From Verrucomicrobiales bacterium (lineage in GTDB: Bacteria > Verrucomicrobiota > Verrucomicrobiia > Limisphaerales > CAIMTB01), in NCBI GenBank assembly GCA_016795425.1, contig JAEUHG010000294.1:1-64000 (forward strand): a stretch of 64,000 nt of DNA, read 5' to 3'. The notes beneath the pieces were generated by a model, which was not told where the DNA came from, did not search any database, and was given only the letters and a program-made list of their open reading frames with translations. This document shows, in pieces, positions 50,770 to 58,282 of the stretch (positions are counted from its first letter, which is position 1; each line of letters starts with the position of its first letter). The position numbers and the translations under genes are program-made.

Positions 50770-52083
50770 CTACGAGGAGGTTTCCCCCGGCGTCGACGTT
50801 TGGATCCAGCGTCGCGCTTTCATCTCGAATCGCGGCAGCGATCCGGTCTCGACCACGAGGACCGGGATGCGCAGCGCCAGACGGGTCTGGAATGCGGATT
50901 CCAATCGCCGCGCCGTTGCTTCCGCATCTTCCGCTGCGATTCCCGTCTCGGGTTCGATGGTGACCTTGAGTTCCAGCAGTGCTCCGTTCGATTGGACCTC
51001 GGCCCGGTACTCCGCCACTCCGCCGGTCTCGCGGATGACTTCGTCCACTGCCGCTGGAAAAACATTCACACCGCGAATGACCACCATGTCGTCGGTGCGC
51101 CCCAGAATGCCCCCGGCTAAGGCCAGATCCCAACTCCCACAGTCACAACAGCCGCGCTGCTGCGGCGCCCGCACCAGGTCGCCCGTGCGATAACGAATCA
51201 GCGGGGAGCCCTCGCGCCCCAGAGTGGTCAGGATCAGTTCACCCACCTCTCCGGGACCCGTCGCATGCGCCGTCCTAACCTCCAGAATCTCCGCCAGGTA
51301 GGAAGTCTCAATCACGTGAAGGACCGCCGGATGCTTGGGGCATTGGTAGGAAACAGGCCCCACTTCCGTCATCCCGTGGTGATCATGCACAGTGGCGCCC
51401 TGCCACGCCTGTTCCAATCGCCGGCGCGTCGCAGGGATGCTGCCCCCGGGCTCTCCCGCAACCAGGATCCGACGAACCGAACTGGCCCTCAGGTCGACAC
51501 CTTCCAGTGCGGCAACCTCCGCCAAATGAAGTGCGTAAGTGGGCGTGCAGCACAATACCGTCGCCTTCTGATCCAATATCGAGCGCACCCGGGCAAGGCT
51601 GGTGAGTCCCCCGCCCGGTAAACACAGGCAACCCAACTGCTGCGCCGCGTCGAACGCCGTCCAGAAACCCAGGAACGGTCCGAAGGAAAACGCGAAGAAG
51701 ACGCGATCGGCCGACGTCACCCCGGCGGCTTCATACACCCGCCGCCAGTGATTGAGCATCCACTGCCAGCTGTCCGGCGTGTCGAGCCAACGCAGCGGTC
51801 GGCCCGTCGACCCGCTCGTTCCATGACACCGCGTGTAACGCTGCAATGGGAAAGTCAGGTTCGTGCCATACGGCGGATTCTCCGCCTGGTTCGCTACCAA
51901 GTCGTGTTTCCGCGTGAAGGGGAATCGCGCCTTAAAATCCGCAAGATCGGCGACCTGTGCGCTGATTCCGGCCTTCGCCCATCGCTCCCGATAGAACGCA
52001 TTCGATTCCGCCAGGAGCGCCACCAATCCGCGCAAACGCGAAGTCTGATGGTGCTCCAGTGAAGTTAGTTCACCTGAGGCCAC
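50770..52083 (-). CDS. PaaK-like AMP-forming acyl-CoA ligase
   Basis: A 437-aa enzyme of the phenylacetate-CoA ligase type, matching that family's length. The ATP loop is CHGTSGSTGRPLRWL (residues 86-100), and the adenylate motif is 'DHHGMTEVGPVSYQC'. The hinge region is 'LIRYRTGDLVR', and 'GRTDDMVVIRGVNVFP' is the family's signature near the C-terminal domain. Such enzymes activate an aromatic or other carboxylic acid as AMP ester and then as CoA thioester. No phenylacetate pathway genes are near, so the acid is unknown. It is downstream of the DMT-like gene on the same strand (39-base gap). Confidence 0.87.
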   Translation of the reverse strand: MASGELTSLEHHQTSRLRGLVALLAESNAFYRERWAKAGISAQVADLADFKARFPFTRKHDLVANQAENPPYGTNLTFPLQRYTRCHGTSGSTGRPLRWLDTPDSWQWMLNHWRRVYEAAGVTSADRVFFAFSFGPFLGFWTAFDAAQQLGCLCLPGGGLTSLARVRSILDQKATVLCCTPTYALHLAEVAALEGVDLRASSVRRILVAGEPGGSIPATRRRLEQAWQGATVHDHHGMTEVGPVSYQCPKHPAVLHVIETSYLAEILEVRTAHATGPGEVGELILTTLGREGSPLIRYRTGDLVRAPQQRGCCDCGSWDLALAGGILGRTDDMVVIRGVNVFPAAVDEVIRETGGVAEYRAEVQSNGALLELKVTIEPETGIAAEDAEATARRLESAFQTRLALRIPVLVVETGSLPRFEMKARRWIQTSTPGETSS

Positions 52084-52122
52084 AACAACGGTGGGAACCG
52101 AACGTCGAATCCAGCGAATCCG

Positions 52123-52677
52123 TCAGATGGGTTTGCCCACCGCAGGCGGTGTGGCGCGAGCGGCGCTCCCAGGCTTTACCGGTGCCGGCGGTGGTTTGAA
52201 GTAGGTCACCATGCACCCGCCGATCGCGGCGAGGGCGATACCCAGATAAAACTGCGGACGGATGGTCCCCCAACCACCCGCCGGCGGATGGAGCACGACC
52301 GAAACGACGGCGTTGACCACGGGGGCCCCCGCAAAAACGATCGACATCACCGCTGCGGGAGTCCCTTTGGCTCCGAATGCCAATAGCACGCCAAACGCAC
52401 CCACCGCTCCCACAATGCCCGCGATCAAGGACCACCAGGCGCCTTTCGCGGGAAATACCCAGGACGCGCCCTTCATCCAAAGCATGGCTGCAGGCGCCAA
52501 CACCGCCGTGAGAAAATAGGCGATGCCCACAAACAGAAATGCCTTGTAGCGTCCATGAATCGGATCGCCCATCGCCACTTGGCCGGTGTGGAGAAAAATC
52601 CCGTACACGCCCCACGACGCCACCGTGAGAAGCGCGAACGCTAACCAAGCCAAATTGGAAGTCGATTGATCCGCCAT
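52123..52677 (-). CDS. DMT-superfamily-like small membrane protein
   Basis: A 184-aa membrane protein from ATG 52677 with about five spans: LAWLAFALLTVASWGVYGIF, FLFVGIAYFLTAVLAPAAML, WWSLIAGIVGAVGAFGVLLA, the segment around VMSIVFAGAPVVNAVVSVVL, and FYLGIALAAIGGCMVTYF. The layout resembles one EamA/DMT half-unit, about half the size of normal DMT transporters, so it may act as a dimer. The C-terminal 20 residues are Pro/Ala-rich. The substrate is unknown. The 303-base stretch 52678-52980 upstream, up to the tRNA, shows no gene I can support. Confidence 0.7.
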   Translation of the reverse strand: MADQSTSNLAWLAFALLTVASWGVYGIFLHTGQVAMGDPIHGRYKAFLFVGIAYFLTAVLAPAAMLWMKGASWVFPAKGAWWSLIAGIVGAVGAFGVLLAFGAKGTPAAVMSIVFAGAPVVNAVVSVVLHPPAGGWGTIRPQFYLGIALAAIGGCMVTYFKPPPAPVKPGSAARATPPAVGKPI

Positions 52678-52980
52678 ACGCGCGCCGACTGTAATCGCGG
52701 TGGGCGTCGAGGCAAACGGATTGATTCCCTGCTCTCGCCGAATTCCGTGCCCAAAGCACCAGAGGCCTGGCGCACTCCAAGACCTGACGGACTCCCCCGC
52801 TGTGTTCGTCGCGAAGCGTCGTGGACTGATACGGTAGCCCTCCACCGCTTTCCCAGCACCGCGATGCCGGGCCGAAAATGGAGTGCCGCCCACGCGACAA
52901 CTCGAAGCTGCGCCCCCACGAATCTGGAAAATGCGATTGCCAATGCTTCCGCCTCGCGGCTTGCTTGGACAAGGTTGCGT

Positions 52981-53056
52981 GGGCGATTGGCGCAGTGGCT
53001 AGCGCAGCTCCTTTACACGGAGTTGGTCGGGGGTTCGAATCCCTCATCGCCCACCA
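52981..53056 (+). tRNA. tRNA-Val (anticodon UAC)
   Basis: A full cloverleaf is visible by hand folding. The acceptor stem GGGCGAT pairs with ATCGCCC, followed by discriminator A and an encoded CCA (53054-53056). The D-arm is GCGC-loop-GCGC. The anticodon stem CTCC/GGAG (plus a G-T pair) holds loop TTTACAC with anticodon TAC at 53014-53016. The T-arm has GGGGG-TTCGAAT-CCCTC. The UAC anticodon reads GUA and related valine codons. Confidence 0.95.
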
Positions 53057-53100
53057 TCACCTCCCAGTTCCGACCCACGGAAGGTCATCCCAAGACGCCC

Positions 53101-53895
53101 ATGCCAACGAACCCCTCTTCCTCACCGCTTCTGATGGTCATCTTGGTGGCCCTGTTGGCAGGTTTGCCCTCCGGGCTCGGTCTTTCCGCCGCCGACTTCT
53201 GGGAACGCATCGGGCTGAAGAAAAGCGCCGAGGCCTCCGCGTTGCTGGAGCTTTCCGAGGACCAGATTGCCACCGGCCTGAAGGAGGCTCTGGCGAACGG
53301 GATACAGTCGGCGATCGCCAGCCTCGGCAAAGCCGATGGATTCCTCGCGGACCAGAAGGTCCGCATTCCCATTCCTGACAATCTTCGCAAAGTTGAGAAG
53401 GGCCTGCGCACCTTGGGCCAGGACAAGTTCGCAGATGATTTCATCCTCGCCATGAACCGTGCCGCGGAGAAAGCCGTGCCGGAGTCGGCTGAGGTCCTTT
53501 CCGGGGCGGTGCGCCAGATGACCATCGATGACGCCAAGTCCATTGTGAAGGGTTCTCCAACGGCGGCCACCGAGTTCTTCCGGCGAACGACGCAGACCCA
53601 GCTCCAGGAGCGCCTGCTTCCCATTGTCCAAAACGCCACGCAATCCGTGGGTGTTACCTCAAATTACACGCGCATGACGGAGGCCTTGGGCAGTACCTCG
53701 CTCACGAAATGGTGGGGACGCACGGCAAGCCCGGAGGCATTGGATTTGAACGCCTACGTCACTCGCAAGGCCTTGGACGGTCTCTTCCTGAAGATGGGGG
53801 AAGAGGAGAAGGCGATTCGGGAGAACCCCGCCGCCCGGACCACCGATCTCCTGAAGCGCATCTTCGGGGGCTCGGAGACGAAAGCCTCCAACTAA
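53101..53895 (+). CDS. DUF4197 exported protein
   Basis: A 264-aa protein with a signal peptide (LLMVILVALLAGLPSGLGLSA). The rest fits the DUF4197 family: 'ALKEALANGIQSAIASLG'-like start (seen as LKEALANGIQSAIASLGKAD), VRIPIPDNLRKVEKGLRTLG, 'AMNRAAEKAVPESAEVL', and 'DLNAYVTRKALDGLFLKMGE' near the end. The family is found in Gram-negative periplasms and has no known function. It begins 44 bases after tRNA-Val. Its stop overlaps the end of the convergent NifS-like gene by 4 bases. Confidence 0.9.
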   Translation: MPTNPSSSPLLMVILVALLAGLPSGLGLSAADFWERIGLKKSAEASALLELSEDQIATGLKEALANGIQSAIASLGKADGFLADQKVRIPIPDNLRKVEKGLRTLGQDKFADDFILAMNRAAEKAVPESAEVLSGAVRQMTIDDAKSIVKGSPTAATEFFRRTTQTQLQERLLPIVQNATQSVGVTSNYTRMTEALGSTSLTKWWGRTASPEALDLNAYVTRKALDGLFLKMGEEEKAIRENPAARTTDLLKRIFGGSETKASN

Positions 53896-55007
53896 ACCCC
53901 GAATTCCGCCGCGGTCGCGATCAGAGCGCGGGCCAATTCTTCCCAAGCGGACTCCGAAGTCTCCCACCCGCTGCTGATCCTGAGCATCCGTTCGCCCACA
54001 CCATCGTGTCCCATGGCACGAAGCACGTGCGAAACGGTCTCTCGACCGCTCGCACAGGCGGAGCCGGTGGACACGGCGAATCCCAGCTTATCGAGGCGGA
54101 CCACCCACCGCCGGCGGCAATCCACCGGTGGCATCAGGAGACTGGAGGTATTCCACAAACGCCGCCGCCCGCCGCCCAATACTTCGACACCGCGGATTGC
54201 CGACTTCACCTGATCCTCGAACCGATCCCGAATCAGAGCCCGCTGATCGGGGCTGAGGGCTTCGAGGTTGCTCAAGCGATGTTCAAGCGCGGCCACACAA
54301 GCCGTCGCGCCCGCCAGATTTTGCGTGCCGGCTCGCCGCCCACCTTCCTGTGGACCTCCCCTCAGAAGCGGAAGGAGCGGGCCTGTTGCCCTGAGGAACC
54401 CCACACCGACGGGCCCGCCAAACTTGTGGGCGCATCCGGAGAAATAGTCCGCAATCGCCAAATCCTTCATGTCCAATTTGCCGATGGCTTGGGCGGCATC
54501 AGTGAAGAAGGCGACACCGTGATCACGGCAAAGCTGTGCCACGGTCAGCCAGGACGGAAGGATGCCGGTTTCGTTGTTGGCGGCCATGACAGCCACCAAA
54601 TCGGGTCGCTCCGTTTTGAGGCGGTCGGCCACCCAGTTCAAATCCAGGTCGCCGTCGCGCGTCACAGGGATGAGGTGGTGTCGATGGGGCAGCCAATAGC
54701 GGGCCGCCTCCAGGACGCACGGGTGCTCGATGGCCGAAAGCCAAACAGGCCCTTCGCCGGAACGAGCAACGTGATGAATCAGGAGGTTGTTCGATTCGGT
54801 GGCGCCGGAGGTCCACAGCAACTGATGGGGATCCACCGTCAACCGCGCCGCCAATCGTTCGCGTGCCTCTTCCAATGCACGCTCGGAGCGGGCCCCCCAG
54901 CGGTGCGCACTTGCCGGGTTGGCGGGAAACCGGTCCACGGCCTCCAGCCAAGCCCTGCGCGCGACTTCGCACAGTGGCGAAGTCGCGTTGTGATCGAAAT
55001 AGTGCAC
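53892..55007 (-). CDS. NifS/IscS-like cysteine desulfurase
   Basis: A 371-aa class V PLP enzyme. The PLP Lys is K195 in 'YFSGCAHKFGGPVGV'. The catalytic cysteine is C318 in 'VSTGSACASGRETVSHVL', and the cofactor motif GATESNNLL is near residue 70. It moves sulfur from cysteine to acceptors for Fe-S clusters, thio-tRNA or lipoyl-type cofactors. It is divergent from the GcvH-like gene; the iron-sulfur and radical-SAM genes of that cluster would need sulfur, so a link is plausible but not shown. It is slightly shorter than IscS (about 400 aa), matching NifS-like forms. Confidence 0.9.
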   Translation of the reverse strand: MHYFDHNATSPLCEVARRAWLEAVDRFPANPASAHRWGARSERALEEARERLAARLTVDPHQLLWTSGATESNNLLIHHVARSGEGPVWLSAIEHPCVLEAARYWLPHRHHLIPVTRDGDLDLNWVADRLKTERPDLVAVMAANNETGILPSWLTVAQLCRDHGVAFFTDAAQAIGKLDMKDLAIADYFSGCAHKFGGPVGVGFLRATGPLLPLLRGGPQEGGRRAGTQNLAGATACVAALEHRLSNLEALSPDQRALIRDRFEDQVKSAIRGVEVLGGGRRRLWNTSSLLMPPVDCRRRWVVRLDKLGFAVSTGSACASGRETVSHVLRAMGHDGVGERMLRISSGWETSESAWEELARALIATAAEFGV

Positions 55008-55099
55008 CCCGCAAGGATGCCAAACGACGCATGGACGACGAGATTTCTCCTAGCGTAAAAAGGCGCCGGCATCATGGATACGAGAACCCGCGTCGACGC

Positions 55100-55576
55100 G
55101 TGAGCAGCACCTTGTTTTACAAGCGGGCGACGTTTGTCGCCCATCTCCCGCAACATCATCGCTACACGCCGTCCCACGCGTGGCTGGCACCTTCGGCGGA
55201 TTCGTCGGATGTATGGCAGGTCGGCCTTACCAAGTTCGCCCTGCGAATGCTGGGGGAATTGGTCGAGATCCGCTTTGAAACGGCTCCGGAGCAATGGGTC
55301 TCCACCGGCGAAATCGTTGGTAACATCGAAGGCTTCAAAGCCGTCAGTGACCTGTATTGTGTCGTCGAAGGCCGGTTTCTGGGTGGGAACCCTGCTCTCG
55401 ACCAAGGGTTGGAAATACTAACACGGCAGGTCCACGAAACCTGGATGTACCAAGTGGCGGGCAAACCCGATCCCAAGACGATGAACGTCATGGAATACGC
55501 CGCGTTGCTGGATGCCACCATCGATCGAATATTGGAAAAGCAAGGCGCATCGGCACCTTCGGAAGAGCAACCATGA
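55100..55576 (+). CDS. GcvH-like lipoyl carrier protein
   Basis: A 158-aa protein with the glycine-cleavage H fold. 'HRYTPSHAWLAP' corresponds to the H-protein start, 'VGLTKFALRMLGELVEIRFE' to its middle, and the lipoyl lysine site is IEGFKAVSDLYCVVEG (K80). The start is uncertain: GTG 55100 gives a family-like N-terminus, while ATG 55031 would add a basic non-family leader. No gcvT or gcvP is near. Instead an HdrA-N-like protein, a ferredoxin and a radical SAM gene follow. GcvH-like proteins outside glycine cleavage are known as carriers (LbpA) in sulfur-oxidising Hdr-like systems, which suggests a cofactor-carrier role here; that is inference. Confidence 0.8.
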   Translation: MSSTLFYKRATFVAHLPQHHRYTPSHAWLAPSADSSDVWQVGLTKFALRMLGELVEIRFETAPEQWVSTGEIVGNIEGFKAVSDLYCVVEGRFLGGNPALDQGLEILTRQVHETWMYQVAGKPDPKTMNVMEYAALLDATIDRILEKQGASAPSEEQP

Positions 55577-55679
55577 CTCCCCGTCACCCACTTCCCGTCC
55601 ATTCTCCAACGCGCGGCATCCGGCGCTCTCAAGAAACTGGAACGCCCCGAAGCGTGGGGTGCGATCGACTGACCCTTTC

Positions 55680-56126
55680 ATGAATTCAGCCTCCGCGGAT
55701 ATGTCGACCCCATCGCCGGTCTCTCCGGTGGCACCGCGACTCCTTTACTGCCATTGCCGCTACGCCCAGGTCGTGCCGGGTGCCGTGAAAAACGAGGTTC
55801 TGCGCCGACTTTGCGACTCCAAAGTGCCCTTCGAGGCGGTCCCCGACCTCTGCGAGCTGTCGGCTCGAAAGGATCCGGCGCTGGAAACGCTTGCCGCGGG
55901 TGGACGGATCAAGATCGCCGCGTGTTATCCGCGTGCCGTGAAATGGTTGTTTGCCGCGGCGGGACACCCATTGGAGGTGGAGCAGGCTGAGGTGTTGAAC
56001 ATGCGGACGCAACGTGCCGATGAAATTGCCGACGCCCTTCTCGCCGCCGGGTTTCGCCCCAATCTTCCGCTCGACCGCACGCCAGCATCCGCGTCAGCCT
56101 CGGATTCGGCTGGCAGCGCTGCTTAA
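55680..56126 (+). CDS. HdrA-N-terminal-like cysteine protein
   Basis: A 148-aa protein with a cysteine spacing like the N-terminal domain of heterodisulfide-reductase HdrA. CHC sits at residues 24-26 (LLYCHCRYAQVV), Cys58 is in PDLCELSARKDP, and Cys82 is in 'IAACYPRAVKWLF', matching HdrA's 'AACSPR' box. An Fe-S cluster or thiol role is inferred. No flavin domain follows, so it is a stand-alone module. It sits 103 bases after the GcvH-like gene and 6 bases before the ferredoxin. ATG 55680 is chosen; ATG 55701 is possible. Confidence 0.65.
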   Translation: MNSASADMSTPSPVSPVAPRLLYCHCRYAQVVPGAVKNEVLRRLCDSKVPFEAVPDLCELSARKDPALETLAAGGRIKIAACYPRAVKWLFAAAGHPLEVEQAEVLNMRTQRADEIADALLAAGFRPNLPLDRTPASASASDSAGSAA

Positions 56127-56132
56127 ACATCC

Positions 56133-56963
56133 ATGGCACTCACCGACTCGCAAGTTTGCGTTTATCTCCACGAGGATGATGGCCAGGCACCCATCTCGGC
56201 GACGGACCGGTTTCAAACCATCAGCGCGCTGTTGGAGAAAGGCTATCGCGTCTCCTTCCAGCCCTCGGCCCACCCAGCCATTCGGAAGAATGACCGTGAA
56301 GTTCCGGCCATCGTCTCCGGAAGCGGGTCGATGACCTCCGTCGACGGAACCTTGGTTCCAACGACAGGGACACCCACCATGGCCCAAGCGGCGCTGGAGG
56401 CTGCCGAATCGGTGCGCGAGCGTTCAGGGGCAGCGAAACCAGGCTCGTGGCTACCCTGGTTTCCGGTCATCGATTACGATCGTTGCACCAACTGCATGCA
56501 ATGCCTGTCGTTCTGTCTCTTCGGTGTCTACGGAGTCGACGACCGGGGCAAGATCCAGGCTCAGCATCAGGACAACTGCAAGACTCACTGCCCGGCCTGT
56601 TCGCGCGTGTGCCCCGAGGCCGCCATTATGTTTCCCAAATACAAGGCGGGGCCGATCAATGGCGACCAGGTGAGCGATGCCGACCTGCAGCGTGAGAAGA
56701 TGAAGATCGACATTTCGGCACTGCTCGGCGGGGACGTCTACGCCCTGCTTCGGGATCGAAGCGAGCGCGCACGCAGTCGATTCGGGAAAGAGCGCGACGC
56801 GGACAAGGCGCTGGTCGAACGGCAGAAGTGCCTCACCAAACTGGGGGAGATCATGGCGGACGTTCCCGCGGAAGTGCTTTCGAGCCTGCCGTCTCCCGAA
56901 CAGATCGCAAAACGGGCTGAAGAGGCGAAAGCCCGCGCCCAAAAAGCCCTTTCCGGCGCCTGA
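56133..56963 (+). CDS. Two-[4Fe-4S] ferredoxin-like protein
   Basis: A 276-aa protein. Residues 1-100 have no recognised domain. The iron-sulfur part has CTNCMQCLSFC (C118, C121, C124, C128) and 'CKTHCPACSRVCPEAAI' (C149, C153, C156, C160), giving eight cysteines for two clusters; the second set has an extra residue in its first spacing. The C-terminal 90 residues are charged and helical (AKRAEEAKARAQKAL). It probably carries electrons to the radical SAM enzyme whose gene starts 3 bases after its stop. Confidence 0.85.
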   Translation: MALTDSQVCVYLHEDDGQAPISATDRFQTISALLEKGYRVSFQPSAHPAIRKNDREVPAIVSGSGSMTSVDGTLVPTTGTPTMAQAALEAAESVRERSGAAKPGSWLPWFPVIDYDRCTNCMQCLSFCLFGVYGVDDRGKIQAQHQDNCKTHCPACSRVCPEAAIMFPKYKAGPINGDQVSDADLQREKMKIDISALLGGDVYALLRDRSERARSRFGKERDADKALVERQKCLTKLGEIMADVPAEVLSSLPSPEQIAKRAEEAKARAQKALSGA

Positions 56964-56965
56964 CC

Positions 56966-58264
56966 ATGCTGCCCGCACTCGCCTTCCGGACCCTTCGAAC
57001 GGCCGCCCCGCGCTGCCTTTGGAAGTTCGCGTGGAATTTCGGCCTCAAAGGCATGCTGTCCGTCGAACGTTTCAAACGTCGACTGCGACGTGGCGAGTAT
57101 TTTCCACCCTTCCTCTACCTCTCCATCATCAACTCCTGCAACCTGCGATGCCAGGGTTGCTGGGTGGACGTCGAGGCGCCGCGAACCTCCATCGATCTCG
57201 CGACCCTGAACCGAACCATTCGCGAGGCAAAGGCTCAGGGCAACGCCTTCTTCGGCATCCTGGGTGGCGAACCCTTCCTCTATCCGGAACTGCTGGATCT
57301 GCTCGCCGAACACCCGGATTGCTACTTCCAGATCTTTACCAACGGGCAATTGATCACGGAAAAATCCGCACGCCGGCTGCGCCAACTGGGCAACGCGACA
57401 CCGCTGATCTCGATCGAAGGCAACGAAATCATCAGCGACCAGCGACGGGGCAAGCCCGAGGTGTTCCGCCGCACAATGCGGGGCCTCGAACATTGCGTCG
57501 AAGCCGGCCTGCTGACCGGTGTGGCCACCAGCGTGTGCCAAACCAACATCGACGACCTTCTGTCCGAAGCCTGGCTGCGGGAACTCATCGGACGCGGGGT
57601 ACACTACGTTTGGTACCACACCTACCGCCCGGTCGGCCCGGTCATGAATCCGGAACTCGCCCTCCGACCCGACCAATTGGTCAGAGTCCGCAAGTTCGTC
57701 GTTGAAATGCGCAGCCGCGTCCCGATCGCGATCATTGATGCGTACTACGACCATGACGGGCGGGCGTTGTGCCCGATGGTCACCGGAATCAGCCATCATG
57801 TGAGTCCGCGGGGGGACATCGAGCCCTGCCCAATTCTGCAATTCGCGGTGGAGAACGTCCGGGACTCCCGCGGGATCTTCGCGACCTTGCGCGATTCGTC
57901 CTTCCTTCGTGACTTCCGGGAAGTCTCCGGGCGCCACACGCGTGGTTGCGTGGTGCTCGAGCGTCCCGATCTGGTCCGCGACCTTGTGGCCAAGCACGGC
58001 GCGCGCGATACCACGCTCCGCGGCACGGCGCTGGCCGAACTCGACGCCATGCAGCCTCGCTTCAGTCAATGGCTGCCCGGCGAGGAGGTGCCGGAACGGC
58101 ATTGGATGTACCGGTTTGCAAAAAAATACTGGTTCTCGGATTTCGGCGCCTACCGCGACGTCCAACACGACGCCGAGTCCAAAGCCCGAGCTCTTCAATC
58201 CGGCCTCACTTCCCGACCCCCGAAAAACCCGGACACGACAAGTCGCCCGTCCGTGCTAACCTAG
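56966..58264 (+). CDS. Radical SAM enzyme
   Basis: A 432-aa radical SAM protein. The cluster motif is CNLRCQGCW (C58, C62, C65), followed by 'FFGILGGEPFLYPELLDLLA' with the GGEP SAM-binding motif. The 200-350 region contains 'HHVSPRGDIEPCPILQFAVE', reminiscent of SPASM/HpnH-like C-terminal parts with additional cysteines (C276 area, C290 area). The reaction is unknown. Adjacent isoprenoid genes make a terpenoid-modifying role attractive; HpnH, which acts on hopanoid side chains, is one precedent for a radical SAM enzyme on isoprenoids. It is 18 bases before the DUF116 fusion. Confidence 0.85.
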   Translation: MLPALAFRTLRTAAPRCLWKFAWNFGLKGMLSVERFKRRLRRGEYFPPFLYLSIINSCNLRCQGCWVDVEAPRTSIDLATLNRTIREAKAQGNAFFGILGGEPFLYPELLDLLAEHPDCYFQIFTNGQLITEKSARRLRQLGNATPLISIEGNEIISDQRRGKPEVFRRTMRGLEHCVEAGLLTGVATSVCQTNIDDLLSEAWLRELIGRGVHYVWYHTYRPVGPVMNPELALRPDQLVRVRKFVVEMRSRVPIAIIDAYYDHDGRALCPMVTGISHHVSPRGDIEPCPILQFAVENVRDSRGIFATLRDSSFLRDFREVSGRHTRGCVVLERPDLVRDLVAKHGARDTTLRGTALAELDAMQPRFSQWLPGEEVPERHWMYRFAKKYWFSDFGAYRDVQHDAESKARALQSGLTSRPPKNPDTTSRPSVLT

Positions 58265-58282
58265 GGCGCTACCCTTTTGCCT

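Noticed and set aside
52678..52980. Open frames extending the DMT-like gene and a plus-strand frame running into the tRNA
   Set aside because: The plus frame reads through tRNA-Val; the minus extension lacks membrane or signal features, so 52677 is kept as the start.
55100..55576. GcvH-like gene as part of a glycine cleavage operon
   Set aside because: No gcvT, gcvP or lpd lies nearby; neighbours are iron-sulfur and isoprenoid genes.
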